From NCBI RefSeq assembly GCF_002846415.1, contig NZ_PJMX01000001.1, positions 5,766,001 through 5,830,000 of the forward strand: 64,000 nt of DNA. The letters run 5' to 3'. Below are positions 8,606-20,636 of this stretch, piece after piece (position 1 is the stretch's first letter; every line of letters starts with the position of its first letter). A program made the position numbers and the translations under genes. The stretch is from Streptomyces sp. TLI_146. Its GTDB lineage: Bacteria > Actinomycetota > Actinomycetes > Streptomycetales > Streptomycetaceae. The notes under the pieces were generated by a model. The model saw only the letters and a program-made list of their open reading frames with translations, searched no databases and was not told the DNA's origin.

Positions 8606-9517
8606 ATGGAGAACGGGAACGGGGTCAGGGCCGCCACGACCGAGGACGCCCAGGCGGTCTGCGCTCTGCTGAACGCCGTCGACGAGATCGAGATCGGGGC
8701 GCCGGAGACCGCGCCAGGCGAGGTCGAGGAGGACCTGGCGAAGGCGCGGGACGCCTGGGTGGCGGTGGCGGACGGGCGCGCGGTGGCGTACGCGGCGGTC
8801 CTCGACGTGGGACCGGACGGCGCCGTCGACATCGACCACTACGTACTGCCCGACCGCCAGGACGCGGGCGCCCTCCTGCTCGACCTGGCCGAGGCGCGCT
8901 CGCGCGAGCTCGCCGCCGAGGCGGGCGCGGACCACGCGGTGATCCACCTCCACCTCAACGCGAACCCCACCCTGGACACCGCGCTGCTCACCGGCCGGGG
9001 CTGGCGCACGGTGCGCCGCCACCACGTCCTGACCCGCCCGGTCTCCCCGGAGGCCGACCCGTTCCCCGAGCCGCCCGCAGGGGTGCGGCTGCGCCCCTGC
9101 GCGGACGACGCCGACCGCCGGGCAGCCCACCGCCTGCACCAGGAGACGTTCGCCCACCACTTCGACTTCCGCCCGCAGGGGTACGAGGAGTGGCTGCGCC
9201 AGGTCACCCCCGACTGGCCGCTGGTGTGGATCGCCTCCGTCGACGGCCTCGGCGACGCGGCGGTCCTGATCACCCGCGACGACCGCGAGGGCATGGGCTG
9301 GATCCGCACGCTGGGCGTCCGCGAGCAGTTCCGCGGCCGGGGCCTGGCCGGCCACCTGCTGCGCCACGCCTTCGCCATATACGCACGCCGCGGCCGCGAC
9401 ACGATCGGCCTCGGCGTCGACACGGAGAACGCCACGGGGGCGCCGCGGCTGTACGAGGCGCACGGCATGGGCGTGCACTACGCGGTGGACACCTGGGAGG
9501 CACGCCCGGCGGTGTGA
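8606..9517 (+). CDS. Tandem GNAT N-acetyltransferase
   Basis: A 303-residue protein with two GNAT-like halves. The C-terminal half shows the acetyl-CoA-binding pattern (VREQFRGRGLAGHLL) and the terminal GAPRLYEAHGM element; the N-terminal half is more degenerate. The layout recalls MshD-type tandem GNATs, but specificity cannot be assigned. The chosen ATG begins MENGNGVRA; the frame is open further upstream but would run through the preceding terminator. It sits alone between two peptide-transporter operons. Confidence 0.8.
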   Translation: MENGNGVRAATTEDAQAVCALLNAVDEIEIGAPETAPGEVEEDLAKARDAWVAVADGRAVAYAAVLDVGPDGAVDIDHYVLPDRQDAGALLLDLAEARSRELAAEAGADHAVIHLHLNANPTLDTALLTGRGWRTVRRHHVLTRPVSPEADPFPEPPAGVRLRPCADDADRRAAHRLHQETFAHHFDFRPQGYEEWLRQVTPDWPLVWIASVDGLGDAAVLITRDDREGMGWIRTLGVREQFRGRGLAGHLLRHAFAIYARRGRDTIGLGVDTENATGAPRLYEAHGMGVHYAVDTWEARPAV

Positions 9518-9627
9518 GGCCGCACGGCTCATTCCTCCGCCCATTCGGGTGCGGCAGAGGTGCACCCTGTCCTCTCCTGGGGTGATATTTGGCCCTAAGT
9601 GATGCTTTGGGACTCTAGGAGGACTCC

Positions 9628-11256
9628 ATGCGCGGAGCCACGCACGCCAAGTGGACCGCATGTGCGGTGGTCGTCGCCCTGGCCGCGACGGCCTGCGGCG
9701 GCGGAGACAGCGGCGGTGGCAGCGGTGCCTCCGGCATCGTGAGTTCGTCCTGGGGCGATCCGCAGAACCCGCTGGAGCCCGCCAACACCAACGAGGTGCA
9801 GGGCGGCAAGGTCCTCGACATGCTCTTCCGGGGGCTCAAGCGGTACGACTCGAAGACCGGCGAGGCCAAGGACATGCTCGCCGAGAAGATCGAGACCACC
9901 GACTCGACCACCTTCAACGTCACCGTCAAGGACGGCTGGACCTTCTCCAACGGCGAGAAGGTCACCGCGAAGTCCTTCGTGGACGCCTGGAACTACGGCG
10001 CCAGCCTCAAGAACAACCAGAAGAACGCGTACTTCTTCGGATACATCGAGGGCTACGACAAGACCCACCCCGACAAGGGCGAGCCGAGCGCGGAGACCCT
10101 CTCCGGCCTGAAGGTCACCGGGGAGCGCACCTTCACCGTCAAGCTCAACCAGAAGTTCTCCACCTGGCCCGACACCCTCGGCTACAACGCCTTCGCCCCG
10201 CTGCCCAGGGCCTTCTTCGACAACCACGCGGCGTGGCTGTCCAAGCCGGTCGGCAACGGCCCGTACACGGTGAACTCGTACAGCAAGGGCTCCAAGCTGG
10301 AGATGCGCAAGTGGGACGGCTACCCGGGCCCCGACAAGGCGCAGAACGGCGGGGTCGACCTGAAGGTCTACACCGACAACAACACCGCCTACACCGACCT
10401 GACCGCCGGCAACCTCGACCTCGTCGACGACGTGCCCGCCTCCCAGCTCAAGAACGTCAAGGCGGACCTCGGCGACCGGTACATCAACACCCCGGCCGGC
10501 ATCATCCAGACGCTCGCGTTCCCGTACTACGACGAGGCCTGGAACACGCCGGGCGCGGTGAAGGTCCGCAAGGGCCTGTCGATGGCGATCAACCGCGCGC
10601 AGATCACCGACACGATCTTCCAGAAGACCCGCACCCCCGCCACCGACTGGACCTCGCCGGTGCTCGGCGCGGACGGCGGCTACAAGGCCGGGCTCTGCGG
10701 CGACGCCTGCAAGTACGACCCGGCCGGGGCGAAGAAGCTGATCGAGGAGGGCGGCGGGATCCCCGGCGGCCAGGTGAAGATCTCGTACAACGCGGACACC
10801 GGCTCGCACAAGGAGTGGGTCGACGCCATCTGCAACAGCGTCAACAACGCGCTGGGCAACGACAGGGCGTGCGTGGGCAACCCGGTCGGCACCTTCGCCG
10901 ACTTCCGCAGCCAGATCACCCAGAGCAAGATGTCCGGCCCGTTCCGGGCGGGGTGGCAGATGGACTACCCGCTGATCCAGAACTTCCTCCAGCCGCTGTA
11001 CTACACCAACGCCTCGTCCAACGACGGCAAGTGGACCAACGCCGAGTTCGACAAGCTGGTGAACGAGGCCAACGCGGAGACGGACAAGGCCAAGGCGGTC
11101 GACCTCTTCCAGAAGGCCGAAGAGGTGCTGCGGGACCAGATGGGCGCCATCCCGCTCTGGTACCAGAACGGCAGCGCCGGCTACTCGACCCGGGTCTCCA
11201 ATGTCGCGCTGAACCCGTTCAGCGTCCCCGTCTACAACGAGATCAAGGTCAGCTGA
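9628..11256 (+). CDS. Peptide ABC transporter substrate-binding lipoprotein (operon 2)
   Basis: A 542-residue SBP_bac_5 lipoprotein, clearly paralogous to the one at 2634: same start MRGA, same lipobox LAATAC with Cys23, same VTAKSFVDAWNYG landmark and similar length. An aggagg site lies seven bases before the ATG. A 12-bp stem-loop follows the stop codon. Divergence through the ligand-binding lobes suggests a different peptide range from operon 1. Confidence 0.93.
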   Translation: MRGATHAKWTACAVVVALAATACGGGDSGGGSGASGIVSSSWGDPQNPLEPANTNEVQGGKVLDMLFRGLKRYDSKTGEAKDMLAEKIETTDSTTFNVTVKDGWTFSNGEKVTAKSFVDAWNYGASLKNNQKNAYFFGYIEGYDKTHPDKGEPSAETLSGLKVTGERTFTVKLNQKFSTWPDTLGYNAFAPLPRAFFDNHAAWLSKPVGNGPYTVNSYSKGSKLEMRKWDGYPGPDKAQNGGVDLKVYTDNNTAYTDLTAGNLDLVDDVPASQLKNVKADLGDRYINTPAGIIQTLAFPYYDEAWNTPGAVKVRKGLSMAINRAQITDTIFQKTRTPATDWTSPVLGADGGYKAGLCGDACKYDPAGAKKLIEEGGGIPGGQVKISYNADTGSHKEWVDAICNSVNNALGNDRACVGNPVGTFADFRSQITQSKMSGPFRAGWQMDYPLIQNFLQPLYYTNASSNDGKWTNAEFDKLVNEANAETDKAKAVDLFQKAEEVLRDQMGAIPLWYQNGSAGYSTRVSNVALNPFSVPVYNEIKVS

Positions 11257-11270
11257 CGCCGGCGGAGGTG

Positions 11271-11299
11271 CGGCCCGGCGCGCGCCCCGCGCCGGGCCG
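11271..11299 (+). terminator. Intra-operon stem-loop after binding-protein gene 2
   Basis: Arms cggcccggcgcg and cgcgccgggccg pair perfectly (12 bp) with a 5-base loop, in the gap before the permease gene. Same position as in operons 1 and 3. Confidence 0.65.
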
Positions 11300-11328
11300 G
11301 ACCCCTTCCCAGACTCTCGGAGCAGTTC

Positions 11329-12252
11329 ATGGGACGTTATGTGATCCGGCGTCTGCTGCAGATGATCCCGGTCTTCTTCGGTGCCACGCTGCTGATCTTC
11401 CTGATGGTCAACGTGATGGGCGACCCCATCGCCGGGCTCTGCGGCGACAAGGCGTGCGACCCGGCCACCGCCGCCCGCCTCAAGCAGGAGTTCGGTCTCG
11501 ACAAGCCGGTCTGGCAGCAGTACGCGACGTACATGGGGAACGTGTTCACCGGTGACTTCGGGACCGCGTTCAACGGCCAGGAGGTCACCGAGCTGATGTC
11601 GACGGCCTTCCCCGTCACCATCCGGCTCACGATCATCGCGATCCTCTTCGAGATCGTCATCGGCATCACCCTCGGCGTGGTCACCGGTCTGCGGCGCGGC
11701 CGCCCCATCGACACCGCGGTGCTGATCCTCACCCTCGTCGTCATCGCGATCCCGACCTTCGTCACCGGTCTGGTGCTCCAGCTGCTGCTCGGCGTCGAAT
11801 GGAAGTGGATCAAGCCGTCGGTGACCCCGGACGCGCCGTTCGACGAACTGCTGATCCCCGGCCTGGTCCTCGCCTCGGTCTCGCTGGCGTACGTCACCCG
11901 GCTCACCCGGACCTCGATCGCGGAGAACTCCCGTGCCGACTACGTCCGCACCGCCGTCGCCAAGGGCCTCCCCAGACGCCGGGTGATCACCCGCCATCTG
12001 CTGCGCAACTCGCTGATCCCGGTGGTCACCTTCATCGGTACGGACGTGGGCGCCCTGATGGGCGGGGCGATCGTGACCGAGCGGATCTTCAACATCCACG
12101 GCGTCGGCTTCCAGCTCTACCAGGGCATCCTGCGCCAGAGCACCCAGACCGTCGTCGGCTTCGTGACCGTCCTGGTGCTGGTGTTCCTGGTGGCGAATCT
12201 CGTCGTCGACCTCCTGTACGCCGTACTCGACCCGAGGATCCGCTATGCCTGA
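11329..12252 (+). CDS. Peptide ABC transporter permease, DppB/OppB type (operon 2)
   Basis: A 307-residue BPD_transp_1 permease with the same architecture as the operon 1 protein: N-terminal helix after MGRYVIRRLLQMIPV, a soluble loop with CGDKACDP, further helices, and coupling segment RADYVRTAVAKGLPRRRV. It ends DLLYAVLDPRIRYA and overlaps the next gene by 8 bases. Confidence 0.93.
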   Translation: MGRYVIRRLLQMIPVFFGATLLIFLMVNVMGDPIAGLCGDKACDPATAARLKQEFGLDKPVWQQYATYMGNVFTGDFGTAFNGQEVTELMSTAFPVTIRLTIIAILFEIVIGITLGVVTGLRRGRPIDTAVLILTLVVIAIPTFVTGLVLQLLLGVEWKWIKPSVTPDAPFDELLIPGLVLASVSLAYVTRLTRTSIAENSRADYVRTAVAKGLPRRRVITRHLLRNSLIPVVTFIGTDVGALMGGAIVTERIFNIHGVGFQLYQGILRQSTQTVVGFVTVLVLVFLVANLVVDLLYAVLDPRIRYA

Positions 12253-13264
12253 GCCCGACTTCGACGAAGGCGCCGCGATCTCCGCGACCGGCGGGGGCGG
12301 CGTCGGCCAGGGAGCCATCGCCCCGACCGGGACCGGCGGCGCGATGGACCTCGCGATCAGCGAGGGCGCGACCCTGGAGCGGACGCCCGGCGGCCCGGAG
12401 GGCACCGGCCCCGCGGGCAAGCCGCGCAGCCTCTGGGGCGACGCCTGGCGGGACCTGCGGCGCAACCCCGTCTTCATCGTCTCCGGCCTGATCATCCTCT
12501 TCCTGGTCGTCATCTCGCTGTGGCCGTCCCTGATCGCCTCCGGCAACCCGCTCAAGTGCGACCTCTCCAAGGCCCAGCTCGGCCCCCGGCCCGGCCACCC
12601 CTTCGGCTACGACGGGCAGGGCTGCGACGTCTACACCCGGACCGTGTACGGGGCGCGGACCTCGGTCACCGTCGGCGTCTGCACCACCCTCGGGGTCGCG
12701 CTCTTCGGCTCGGTCCTGGGCGGGCTCGCCGGGTTCTTCGGCGGCGGCTGGGACGCGCTGCTCTCCCGGATCACCGACATCTTCTTCGGCATCCCGGTGG
12801 TCCTTGGCGGTCTGGTGTTCCTGTCCGTGGTCACCTCGACCACCGTCTGGCCGGTGATCGGCTTCATGATCCTGCTGGGCTGGCCGCAGATCGCCCGGAT
12901 CGCGCGCGGCTCGGTGATCACCGCCAAACAGAACGACTACGTCCAGGCGGCCCGCGCGCTCGGCGCCACCAACTCCCGGATGCTGCTGCGCCACATCGCG
13001 CCCAACGCGGTGGCCCCGGTGATCGTCGTGGCGACCATCGCGCTCGGTACGTACATCTCGCTCGAAGCCACGCTCTCCTACCTCGGCGTCGGGCTGAAGC
13101 CCCCGTCCGTCTCCTGGGGCATCGACATCTCGGCCGCCTCCCCGTACATCCGCAACGCGCCGCACATGCTGCTGTGGCCGGCCGGGGCGCTGGCGGTCAC
13201 GGTGCTCGCGTTCATCATGCTCGGCGACGCGGTGCGCGACGCCCTCGACCCCAAGCTGCGCTGA
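12245..13264 (+). CDS. Peptide ABC transporter permease, DppC/OppC type (operon 2)
   Basis: A 339-residue permease. An N-terminal cytoplasmic segment of about 70 residues rich in Gly, Pro and acidic residues precedes the OppC_N helix. This tail is longer than, and unrelated to, that of the operon 1 paralog. The BPD_transp_1 domain has the coupling loop NDYVQAARALGATNSRMLLR and the end VRDALDPKLR. A gaggag ribosome site for the next gene overlaps the stop codon. Confidence 0.93.
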   Translation: MPEPDFDEGAAISATGGGGVGQGAIAPTGTGGAMDLAISEGATLERTPGGPEGTGPAGKPRSLWGDAWRDLRRNPVFIVSGLIILFLVVISLWPSLIASGNPLKCDLSKAQLGPRPGHPFGYDGQGCDVYTRTVYGARTSVTVGVCTTLGVALFGSVLGGLAGFFGGGWDALLSRITDIFFGIPVVLGGLVFLSVVTSTTVWPVIGFMILLGWPQIARIARGSVITAKQNDYVQAARALGATNSRMLLRHIAPNAVAPVIVVATIALGTYISLEATLSYLGVGLKPPSVSWGIDISAASPYIRNAPHMLLWPAGALAVTVLAFIMLGDAVRDALDPKLR

Positions 13265-13277
13265 GGAGTTGGACGCC

Positions 13278-14244
13278 ATGCTGCTCGAAGTGCGCGACCT
13301 CCAGGTCGAGTTCAGGACCAGGGACGGGATCGCCAAGGCCGTCAACGGGGTCACCTACTCGGTGGCGGCCGGGGAGACGCTGGCGGTGCTCGGCGAGTCC
13401 GGCTCCGGCAAGTCGGTGACCGCGCAGGCCGTGATGGGCATCCTCGACATGCCGCCCGGCCGGATCACCGGCGGCGAGATCGTCTTCCAGGGCCAGGACC
13501 TGCTGAAGCTCAAGGAGGACGAGCGGCGCAGGATCCGCGGCTCCGGAATGGCGATGATCTTCCAGGACGCGCTGTCCTCGCTCAATCCGGTGCTGAGCGT
13601 GGGCGCGCAGCTCGGCGAGATGTTCTCCGTGCACCGGGGGATGTCCCGGGCCGACGCCAAGGCCAAGGCGGTCGAGCTGATGGACCGGGTGCGGATCCCG
13701 GCCGCCAAGGAGCGGATCGGGCAGTACCCGCACCAGTTCTCCGGCGGTATGCGCCAGCGCATCATGATCGCCATGGCAATGGCCCTGGAGCCCGCGCTGA
13801 TCATCGCGGACGAGCCGACCACCGCGCTCGACGTCACCGTCCAGGCCCAGGTGATGGACCTGCTCGCGGAGCTCCAGCGCGAGATGAACATGGGGCTGAT
13901 CCTGATCACCCACGACCTGGGGGTGGTCGCGGACGTCGCGGACCGGATCGCGGTGATGTACGCGGGCCGGATCGTCGAGGAGGCCCCGGTCCACGAGATC
14001 TACAAGGCTCCCGCGCACCCGTACACCCGGGGTCTGCTCGAATCGATCCCGCGCCTGGACCAGAAGGGCCAGGAGCTGTACGCGATCAAGGGCCTGCCGC
14101 CCAACCTCATGCACATCCCGTCCGGCTGCGCCTTCCATCCGCGCTGCCCGATGGCGCAGGACGTGTGCCGCACGGACGTCCCGCCGCTGGCGAACGTCTC
14201 CGAGGGCCGCAGGAGCGCGTGCCACTTCTGGAAGGAGTGCCTGA

Positions 14245-14252
<8 letters not shown>
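13278..14252 (+). CDS. Peptide ABC transporter ATPase, DppD/OppD type (operon 2)
   Basis: A 324-residue ATPase with Walker A GESGSGKS at 39-46, signature FSGGMRQ, Walker B LIIADEP, and the C-terminal cysteine segment CAFHPRCPMAQDVC. The ATG at 13278 has gaggag nine bases upstream; an in-frame TTG at 13269 is too close to that site. It is nearly identical in core motifs to the operon 1 ATPase, consistent with operon duplication. It overlaps the next gene by 8 bases. Confidence 0.95.
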
Positions 14253-15273
<1,021 letters not shown>

Positions 15274-15285
15274 CGCCCGGTGTTC

Positions 15286-15375
15286 GTCTGCGGGTCGTCC
15301 CCAACTGGTCGCGCAGTTCCCCGCGCCCCTAACCCTCTAGGGGCGCGGGGAACTGCGCGACCAGCCACCCACCGG
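15286..15375. repeat. Dispersed long palindrome, copy A (bidirectional terminator)
   Basis: Arms of 25 bp (tggtcgcgcagttccccgcg + cccct, and complement) at 15306-15330 and 15339-15363 with an 8-base loop. An imperfect outer pair is ttcgtctgcggg / ccgcagccgaa. It lies between convergent ABC operons. Confidence 0.85.
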
Positions 15376-15488
15376 TCCGCAGCCGAATCCCCTGCGCACA
15401 GCGGCCGCACGCCGGAGCCCGCGTCCGTGGTGTGGCGGGGTGTACGGACGCGGGCCCGGCTCCGAAGCGGAGGCACCACGAACCCGGG

Positions 15489-16625
<1,137 letters not shown>

Positions 16626-16651
16626 GATGTGTTCTCGACTCCTGGTCGGCG

Positions 16652-17719
16652 TCAGCGCAGCCGCGGCCGGATCTGCTCGGCGAAGATGGTGGACTTCTGA
16701 GTGGACGTCAGATGGCAGGCGGCCCCGTGCGGCTCGTCCTCCGGGATCACCGGCCGCTCCGTACCGCACGCGCCGCCCGCGACCTGGTCCGGGAAGGCGC
16801 ACCGCGGATGGAAGGGGCACCCCGGCGGCGGCGAGAGCAGGCTCGGCGGGGTCCCCGGGATCGGCACCAGCGGCAGGTCCACGGGCGAGTCGAGCCGGGG
16901 GATCGAGCCGAGCAGCCCCCAGCTGTAGGGGTGGCGGGGGGTGCGCATGATCTCCCGTACCGTGCCGCGCTCCACACAGCGGCCCGCGTACATCACCATC
17001 ACGTCGTCCGCGGTCTTCGCCACCACGCCGAGGTCGTGGGTGATGATGATGATCGCCGAACCGGTCTCCTGCTGGAGGTCCTTGAGCAGGTCGAGGATCT
17101 GCGCCTGGACGGTCACGTCGAGCGCGGTCGTCGGCTCGTCCGCGATGATCAGCTCCGGGTCGCAGACCAGCGCCATCGCGATCATCGCCCGCTGGCGCAT
17201 CCCGCCCGAGAACTGGTGCGGGTAGTCGTCGACCCGCAGCCTGGGCTGCGGGATGCCGACCTTGCCGAGCATCTGGATCGCCCGCTCGCGGGCCTCCTTG
17301 CGGGAGGCGCCCATGTGCTTCATGTACGGCTCGGCGATCTGGCGGCCCACCGTGTAGTACGGCGAGAGCGCGGCCAGCGAGTCCTGGAAGATCATCGCCA
17401 TCTTCTTGCCGCGCAGCTGGGAGAGCCGGCGCTCCGAGGCGCCGGTCAGCTCCTGCCCGTCGAGCAGGATCTCGCCCCGGATCGTGGTGTTGCGCGGGTT
17501 GTGCAGACCGAGGACCGCGAGGTTGGTGACGGACTTGCCGGAGCCCGACTCGCCGACGATGCCGAGCGTCGAGCCGCGCGCGAGGTCGAAGGAGAGCCCG
17601 TCGACCGCCTTGACGGTGCCGTCCTCGGTGGCGAAGTGGACGTACAGGTCACGGACCGAGAGGAAGCCGCGGGACGCGTCGGCGGCCGGCTTCGTCGCGG
17701 GCTGGCTGAGGGTGCTCAC
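16652..17719 (-). CDS. bldKD: BldK-type oligopeptide importer ATPase, OppD-like
   Basis: A 355-residue ABC ATPase with Walker A GESGSGKS at 56-63, signature FSGGMRQ, Walker B LIIADEP, and an oligo_HPY tail with CPFHPRCAFPDQVAGGAC. It differs from the operon 1 and 2 ATPases throughout (for example SLAALSPYYTVGRQI), so this operon is not a recent copy of them. It is separated by 64 bases from the upstream permease gene. Confidence 0.75.
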   Translation of the reverse strand: MSTLSQPATKPAADASRGFLSVRDLYVHFATEDGTVKAVDGLSFDLARGSTLGIVGESGSGKSVTNLAVLGLHNPRNTTIRGEILLDGQELTGASERRLSQLRGKKMAMIFQDSLAALSPYYTVGRQIAEPYMKHMGASRKEARERAIQMLGKVGIPQPRLRVDDYPHQFSGGMRQRAMIAMALVCDPELIIADEPTTALDVTVQAQILDLLKDLQQETGSAIIIITHDLGVVAKTADDVMVMYAGRCVERGTVREIMRTPRHPYSWGLLGSIPRLDSPVDLPLVPIPGTPPSLLSPPPGCPFHPRCAFPDQVAGGACGTERPVIPEDEPHGAACHLTSTQKSTIFAEQIRPRLR

Positions 17720-17783
17720 GGACGGTTCTCCTCCGGAGGTTCCTGGGTCCCGGGGTTCCGGGACCGTGAGGGTCGGCGCGCGC

Positions 17784-18761
17784 TCAGGAGAGCCGGATCC
17801 GCGGGTCGATGAAGGCGTACGCCATGTCGACGACGATGTTGCAGAGGACGATGATCGTGGCGCCGATGAGCATCACGGCCATCTCCAGCGGCAGGTCGCT
17901 GCGGAGCACGGCCTGCACCGAGAGCGAGCCGAGGCCGTGCAGCCCGAAGGTGACCTCGGTGATGATCGCGCCGCCGAGCACCGCGCTGAGGTCGACGCCG
18001 AAGATGGTGATGACGGTGGCCATCGCGCCGCGCAGCGCGTACCGCAGGAAGACGTAGCGCGAGCTCATGCCCTTGGCGCGGGCCGCGCGGATATGGTCCT
18101 CCGACATCTGCTCGACCATCAACGACCGGGTCTGGCGGCTGTAGTTGGACCAGAAGATGACCGACAGGATCAGACAGGGCAGCAGCAGTCCCGACACCGA
18201 ACCGGCCGGGTCGCTGGTCCAGTGCGGGTCGTGGCCGCGGTCGACCAGGTCCAGCTTGGTGGAGAGCACCAAGATGGCGATCGGGCCGATGAAGTAGATC
18301 TGCACGGACTGGCCGAGCAGCGAGGCCGCGCTCGCGACCCGGTCGAAGAGCCTGCCCTGCTGCCAGGCGGAGACGAGGCCGAGGCCCACGCCGACGCTCA
18401 GGAAGATCGCGGCGCCGCCGACGCCCAGCGACAGCGTCGTGGGATAGCGGTCGGAGATGGTGTTCCACACCAGCTGCTGGTCGGCGAAGGAGTAGCCGAA
18501 GCAGGGCGCCGGGCAGTGCCCGACGGGCATGTCGCGCCCGGCGAAGATGCCCACCATGAAGTGCCAGTACTGGACCCAGATCGGATGGTCGAGCCCCAGG
18601 TTCTTGCGGATCAGCGCGACGTTCTGCGGGTCGCAGTTCTTGCCGCAGGACAGCAAGGCGGGATCGGAGGGCAGGAAGAAGAAGAGGAAGTACGTGATGG
18701 CGCTGATCAGCAGCAGGATGACCGCGGCGCCGAGCAGTCGTCGCACAAGGAAGCGGAGCAT
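17784..18761 (-). CDS. bldKC: BldK-type oligopeptide importer permease, OppB-like
   Basis: A 325-residue BPD_transp_1 permease. It has an N-terminal helix (LVRRLLGAAVILLLISAITYF), a large external loop with several cysteines (CGKNCDP, HCPAPCFGY), then about five helices. The coupling loop is DHIRAARAKGMSSRYVFLR, and the end is DMAYAFIDPRIRLS. The cysteine-rich external loop is larger than that of the other two DppB-type proteins here. Confidence 0.75.
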   Translation of the reverse strand: MLRFLVRRLLGAAVILLLISAITYFLFFFLPSDPALLSCGKNCDPQNVALIRKNLGLDHPIWVQYWHFMVGIFAGRDMPVGHCPAPCFGYSFADQQLVWNTISDRYPTTLSLGVGGAAIFLSVGVGLGLVSAWQQGRLFDRVASAASLLGQSVQIYFIGPIAILVLSTKLDLVDRGHDPHWTSDPAGSVSGLLLPCLILSVIFWSNYSRQTRSLMVEQMSEDHIRAARAKGMSSRYVFLRYALRGAMATVITIFGVDLSAVLGGAIITEVTFGLHGLGSLSVQAVLRSDLPLEMAVMLIGATIIVLCNIVVDMAYAFIDPRIRLS

Positions 18762-18782
18762 CGGACTCTTCCGTCTGTATGC

Positions 18783-18813
18783 GGTCCCCGGCCCGTGAGG
18801 CGGGCCGGGGACC
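18783..18813 (-). terminator. Intra-operon stem-loop after the BldKB-type gene
   Basis: Perfect 13-bp stem (ggtccccggcccg and complement), 5-base loop, in the 64-base gap between the binding-protein and permease genes. Third example of this placement in the window. Confidence 0.65.
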
Positions 18814-18825
18814 GGGCCGCCACGG

Positions 18826-20607
18826 CTACTGCTTCACGAAGATGGTGCTCGGGTTGATGGTGCCGAACACCTGGTTGTAGGTGACGCCGCCGAGGCCGTC
18901 GCCGTGCAGGTTGAAGTACTTGTCGTAGATGAACGGGATCTGCGACGTGTCGGTCTGCAGCACGTACTCGGAGAGCTTGCGCCACTCCTCGTTCTGCTTG
19001 GCGATGTCGGTGAGCGCCATGATCCGGTCGATCTCGGAGTTCACCTTCGGGTCGTTCAGGAACGCGTAGTTGTTGGTGCCGTCCTGGAGGTTGCGGCCGT
19101 CCATGGTCGGCGGGACCACGGTCGAGGCGCTCGGCCAGTCGGCGCCCCAGCCGGTGCGGTAGATGTCGTACGGCGTGTTCACCTTGCCGACCACCGTGTA
19201 GTACGAGGTCGGGTCGACGGCCTTGCGCTCCACCTGGAAGCCGGCCTTCTCCAACGCCTTCTGGACGGTCAGCGAGACGTTCTGCCAGCGCGGGGTGTTG
19301 GCGTACGCGTAGGAGAGCTTGACCGGGGTGGCGACCCCGGCCTCCTTCAGCAGCGCCTGGGCCTTCTCCGGGTCGCCCATGGGCTTGGCGAGCTTGCCGA
19401 ACGGGTCGAACTTCGCCCAGCCGGCCACCGTCGGGCTGAGCAGCGTGGTGCCGAGCTCACCCTGCGCGCCGCCGCCGAAGGCCTGGAGCACCTGCTGCTG
19501 CGGGAAGGCGTACATGATCGCCTGGCGGACCTTGGGGTTGGTGATCCGCTTGGTGTTGATGTTCATGACCTCGACGTACGGCTGGTACTCGTTGACGATC
19601 CGCGACTTGTACTGCGCGTCCGTCGTCAGCGTCTGCATCTTCGACGGGTCGGCGGAGCCGGACAGGTTCACGGCGTACTTGTCGGGCCCGGACTGGGCGG
19701 CCATCCGGTTGGTGAGGCCCGGCTCGGCGATGCCGAGCTGGAACTCCCACTTGTCGGGGTAGGCGTTGCGGATCGGGTCGGACTTGGGGTCCCAGTTGGT
19801 GTTGCGCACGAACGACAGCGACTTGCCCGGCTTGTAGTCCGCGATCTTGTACGGGCCGGAGGCGACCGGGTGGTTGTTGTACTTCTGCTTGTCGTCCTTG
19901 GCCTTGGGCACCGGCGACACGTTCGGCATGGACATCGCGTACGGGGCGTCCGCGTGCGCTTCCTTGAAGTGGAAGACGAGGGTCTTGTCGTTGGGCGTCG
20001 CCAGGACCGTGTCGGGCAGCTCCTTGCCGTCGTACGGGCCCTTGTAGGCCTTGCGGTAGTCGACGCCGAGCATCCACTTCTGGACGTACTGCGGGCCCTG
20101 CGTCTGGTAGTCCGCGAAGAGCCGCTCGATGCCGTACTTGATGTCCTTGGACGTGATCGGTGTGCCGTCCTCGAACTTCAGGTTGTCCTTGAGCGTGTAC
20201 GTCCAGGTCTTGGCGCCGTCCGAGGAGGTGCCCGTGTCGGTGGCGAGGTCGCCCACCAGAATCGTTTTGCCTGTCTTGGCGTCGATCTTGTAGCCGGTCA
20301 GCGAGCGGTTGTAGAGCAGTTGCAGCGAGAGCATGTCGCTGACGTACTGCTGGCCCGGGTCCAGATAGTCGAAGCCCGCCTGGTCCAGGTCGTAGGCCGT
20401 ACCCCCCGGCTTGGCGCCCTCGACGGGCACCGCCGGTCCCGTGGAGTCGGCCTTGGAGCCGATGCCGAAGTTCTGCACCGACGCCTTCTTGTCGTCGCCC
20501 GCGGGTTTCTTCTCGTCGTCGGCCCCGCCGCTGCTGCACGCAGCAGACAGTGTCAAAGCCCCCACCGCCAGAAACGCGGAGGCGTAGCGCGCCTTGCGAA
20601 TTCTCAT
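18826..20607 (-). CDS. bldKB: BldK-type oligopeptide-binding lipoprotein
   Basis: A 593-residue SBP_bac_5 lipoprotein with an N-terminal signal peptide (basic start MRIRKARY, hydrophobic core, lipobox SAAC, Cys24) and a Lys/Asp-rich linker. Family landmarks include KFEDGTPITSKDIKYGIERL and KVRQAIMYAFP. It is about 50 residues longer than the other two binding proteins in the window. Start chosen at the ATG of the signal peptide; the frame is open upstream but lies inside the preceding permease gene. In the BldK system the binding lipoprotein recognises an extracellular peptide signal; ligand identity here is inference. Confidence 0.78.
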   Translation of the reverse strand: MRIRKARYASAFLAVGALTLSAACSSGGADDEKKPAGDDKKASVQNFGIGSKADSTGPAVPVEGAKPGGTAYDLDQAGFDYLDPGQQYVSDMLSLQLLYNRSLTGYKIDAKTGKTILVGDLATDTGTSSDGAKTWTYTLKDNLKFEDGTPITSKDIKYGIERLFADYQTQGPQYVQKWMLGVDYRKAYKGPYDGKELPDTVLATPNDKTLVFHFKEAHADAPYAMSMPNVSPVPKAKDDKQKYNNHPVASGPYKIADYKPGKSLSFVRNTNWDPKSDPIRNAYPDKWEFQLGIAEPGLTNRMAAQSGPDKYAVNLSGSADPSKMQTLTTDAQYKSRIVNEYQPYVEVMNINTKRITNPKVRQAIMYAFPQQQVLQAFGGGAQGELGTTLLSPTVAGWAKFDPFGKLAKPMGDPEKAQALLKEAGVATPVKLSYAYANTPRWQNVSLTVQKALEKAGFQVERKAVDPTSYYTVVGKVNTPYDIYRTGWGADWPSASTVVPPTMDGRNLQDGTNNYAFLNDPKVNSEIDRIMALTDIAKQNEEWRKLSEYVLQTDTSQIPFIYDKYFNLHGDGLGGVTYNQVFGTINPSTIFVKQ

Positions 20608-20636
20608 TGATTCCTGCCTGTCAGGATGTGGACGGT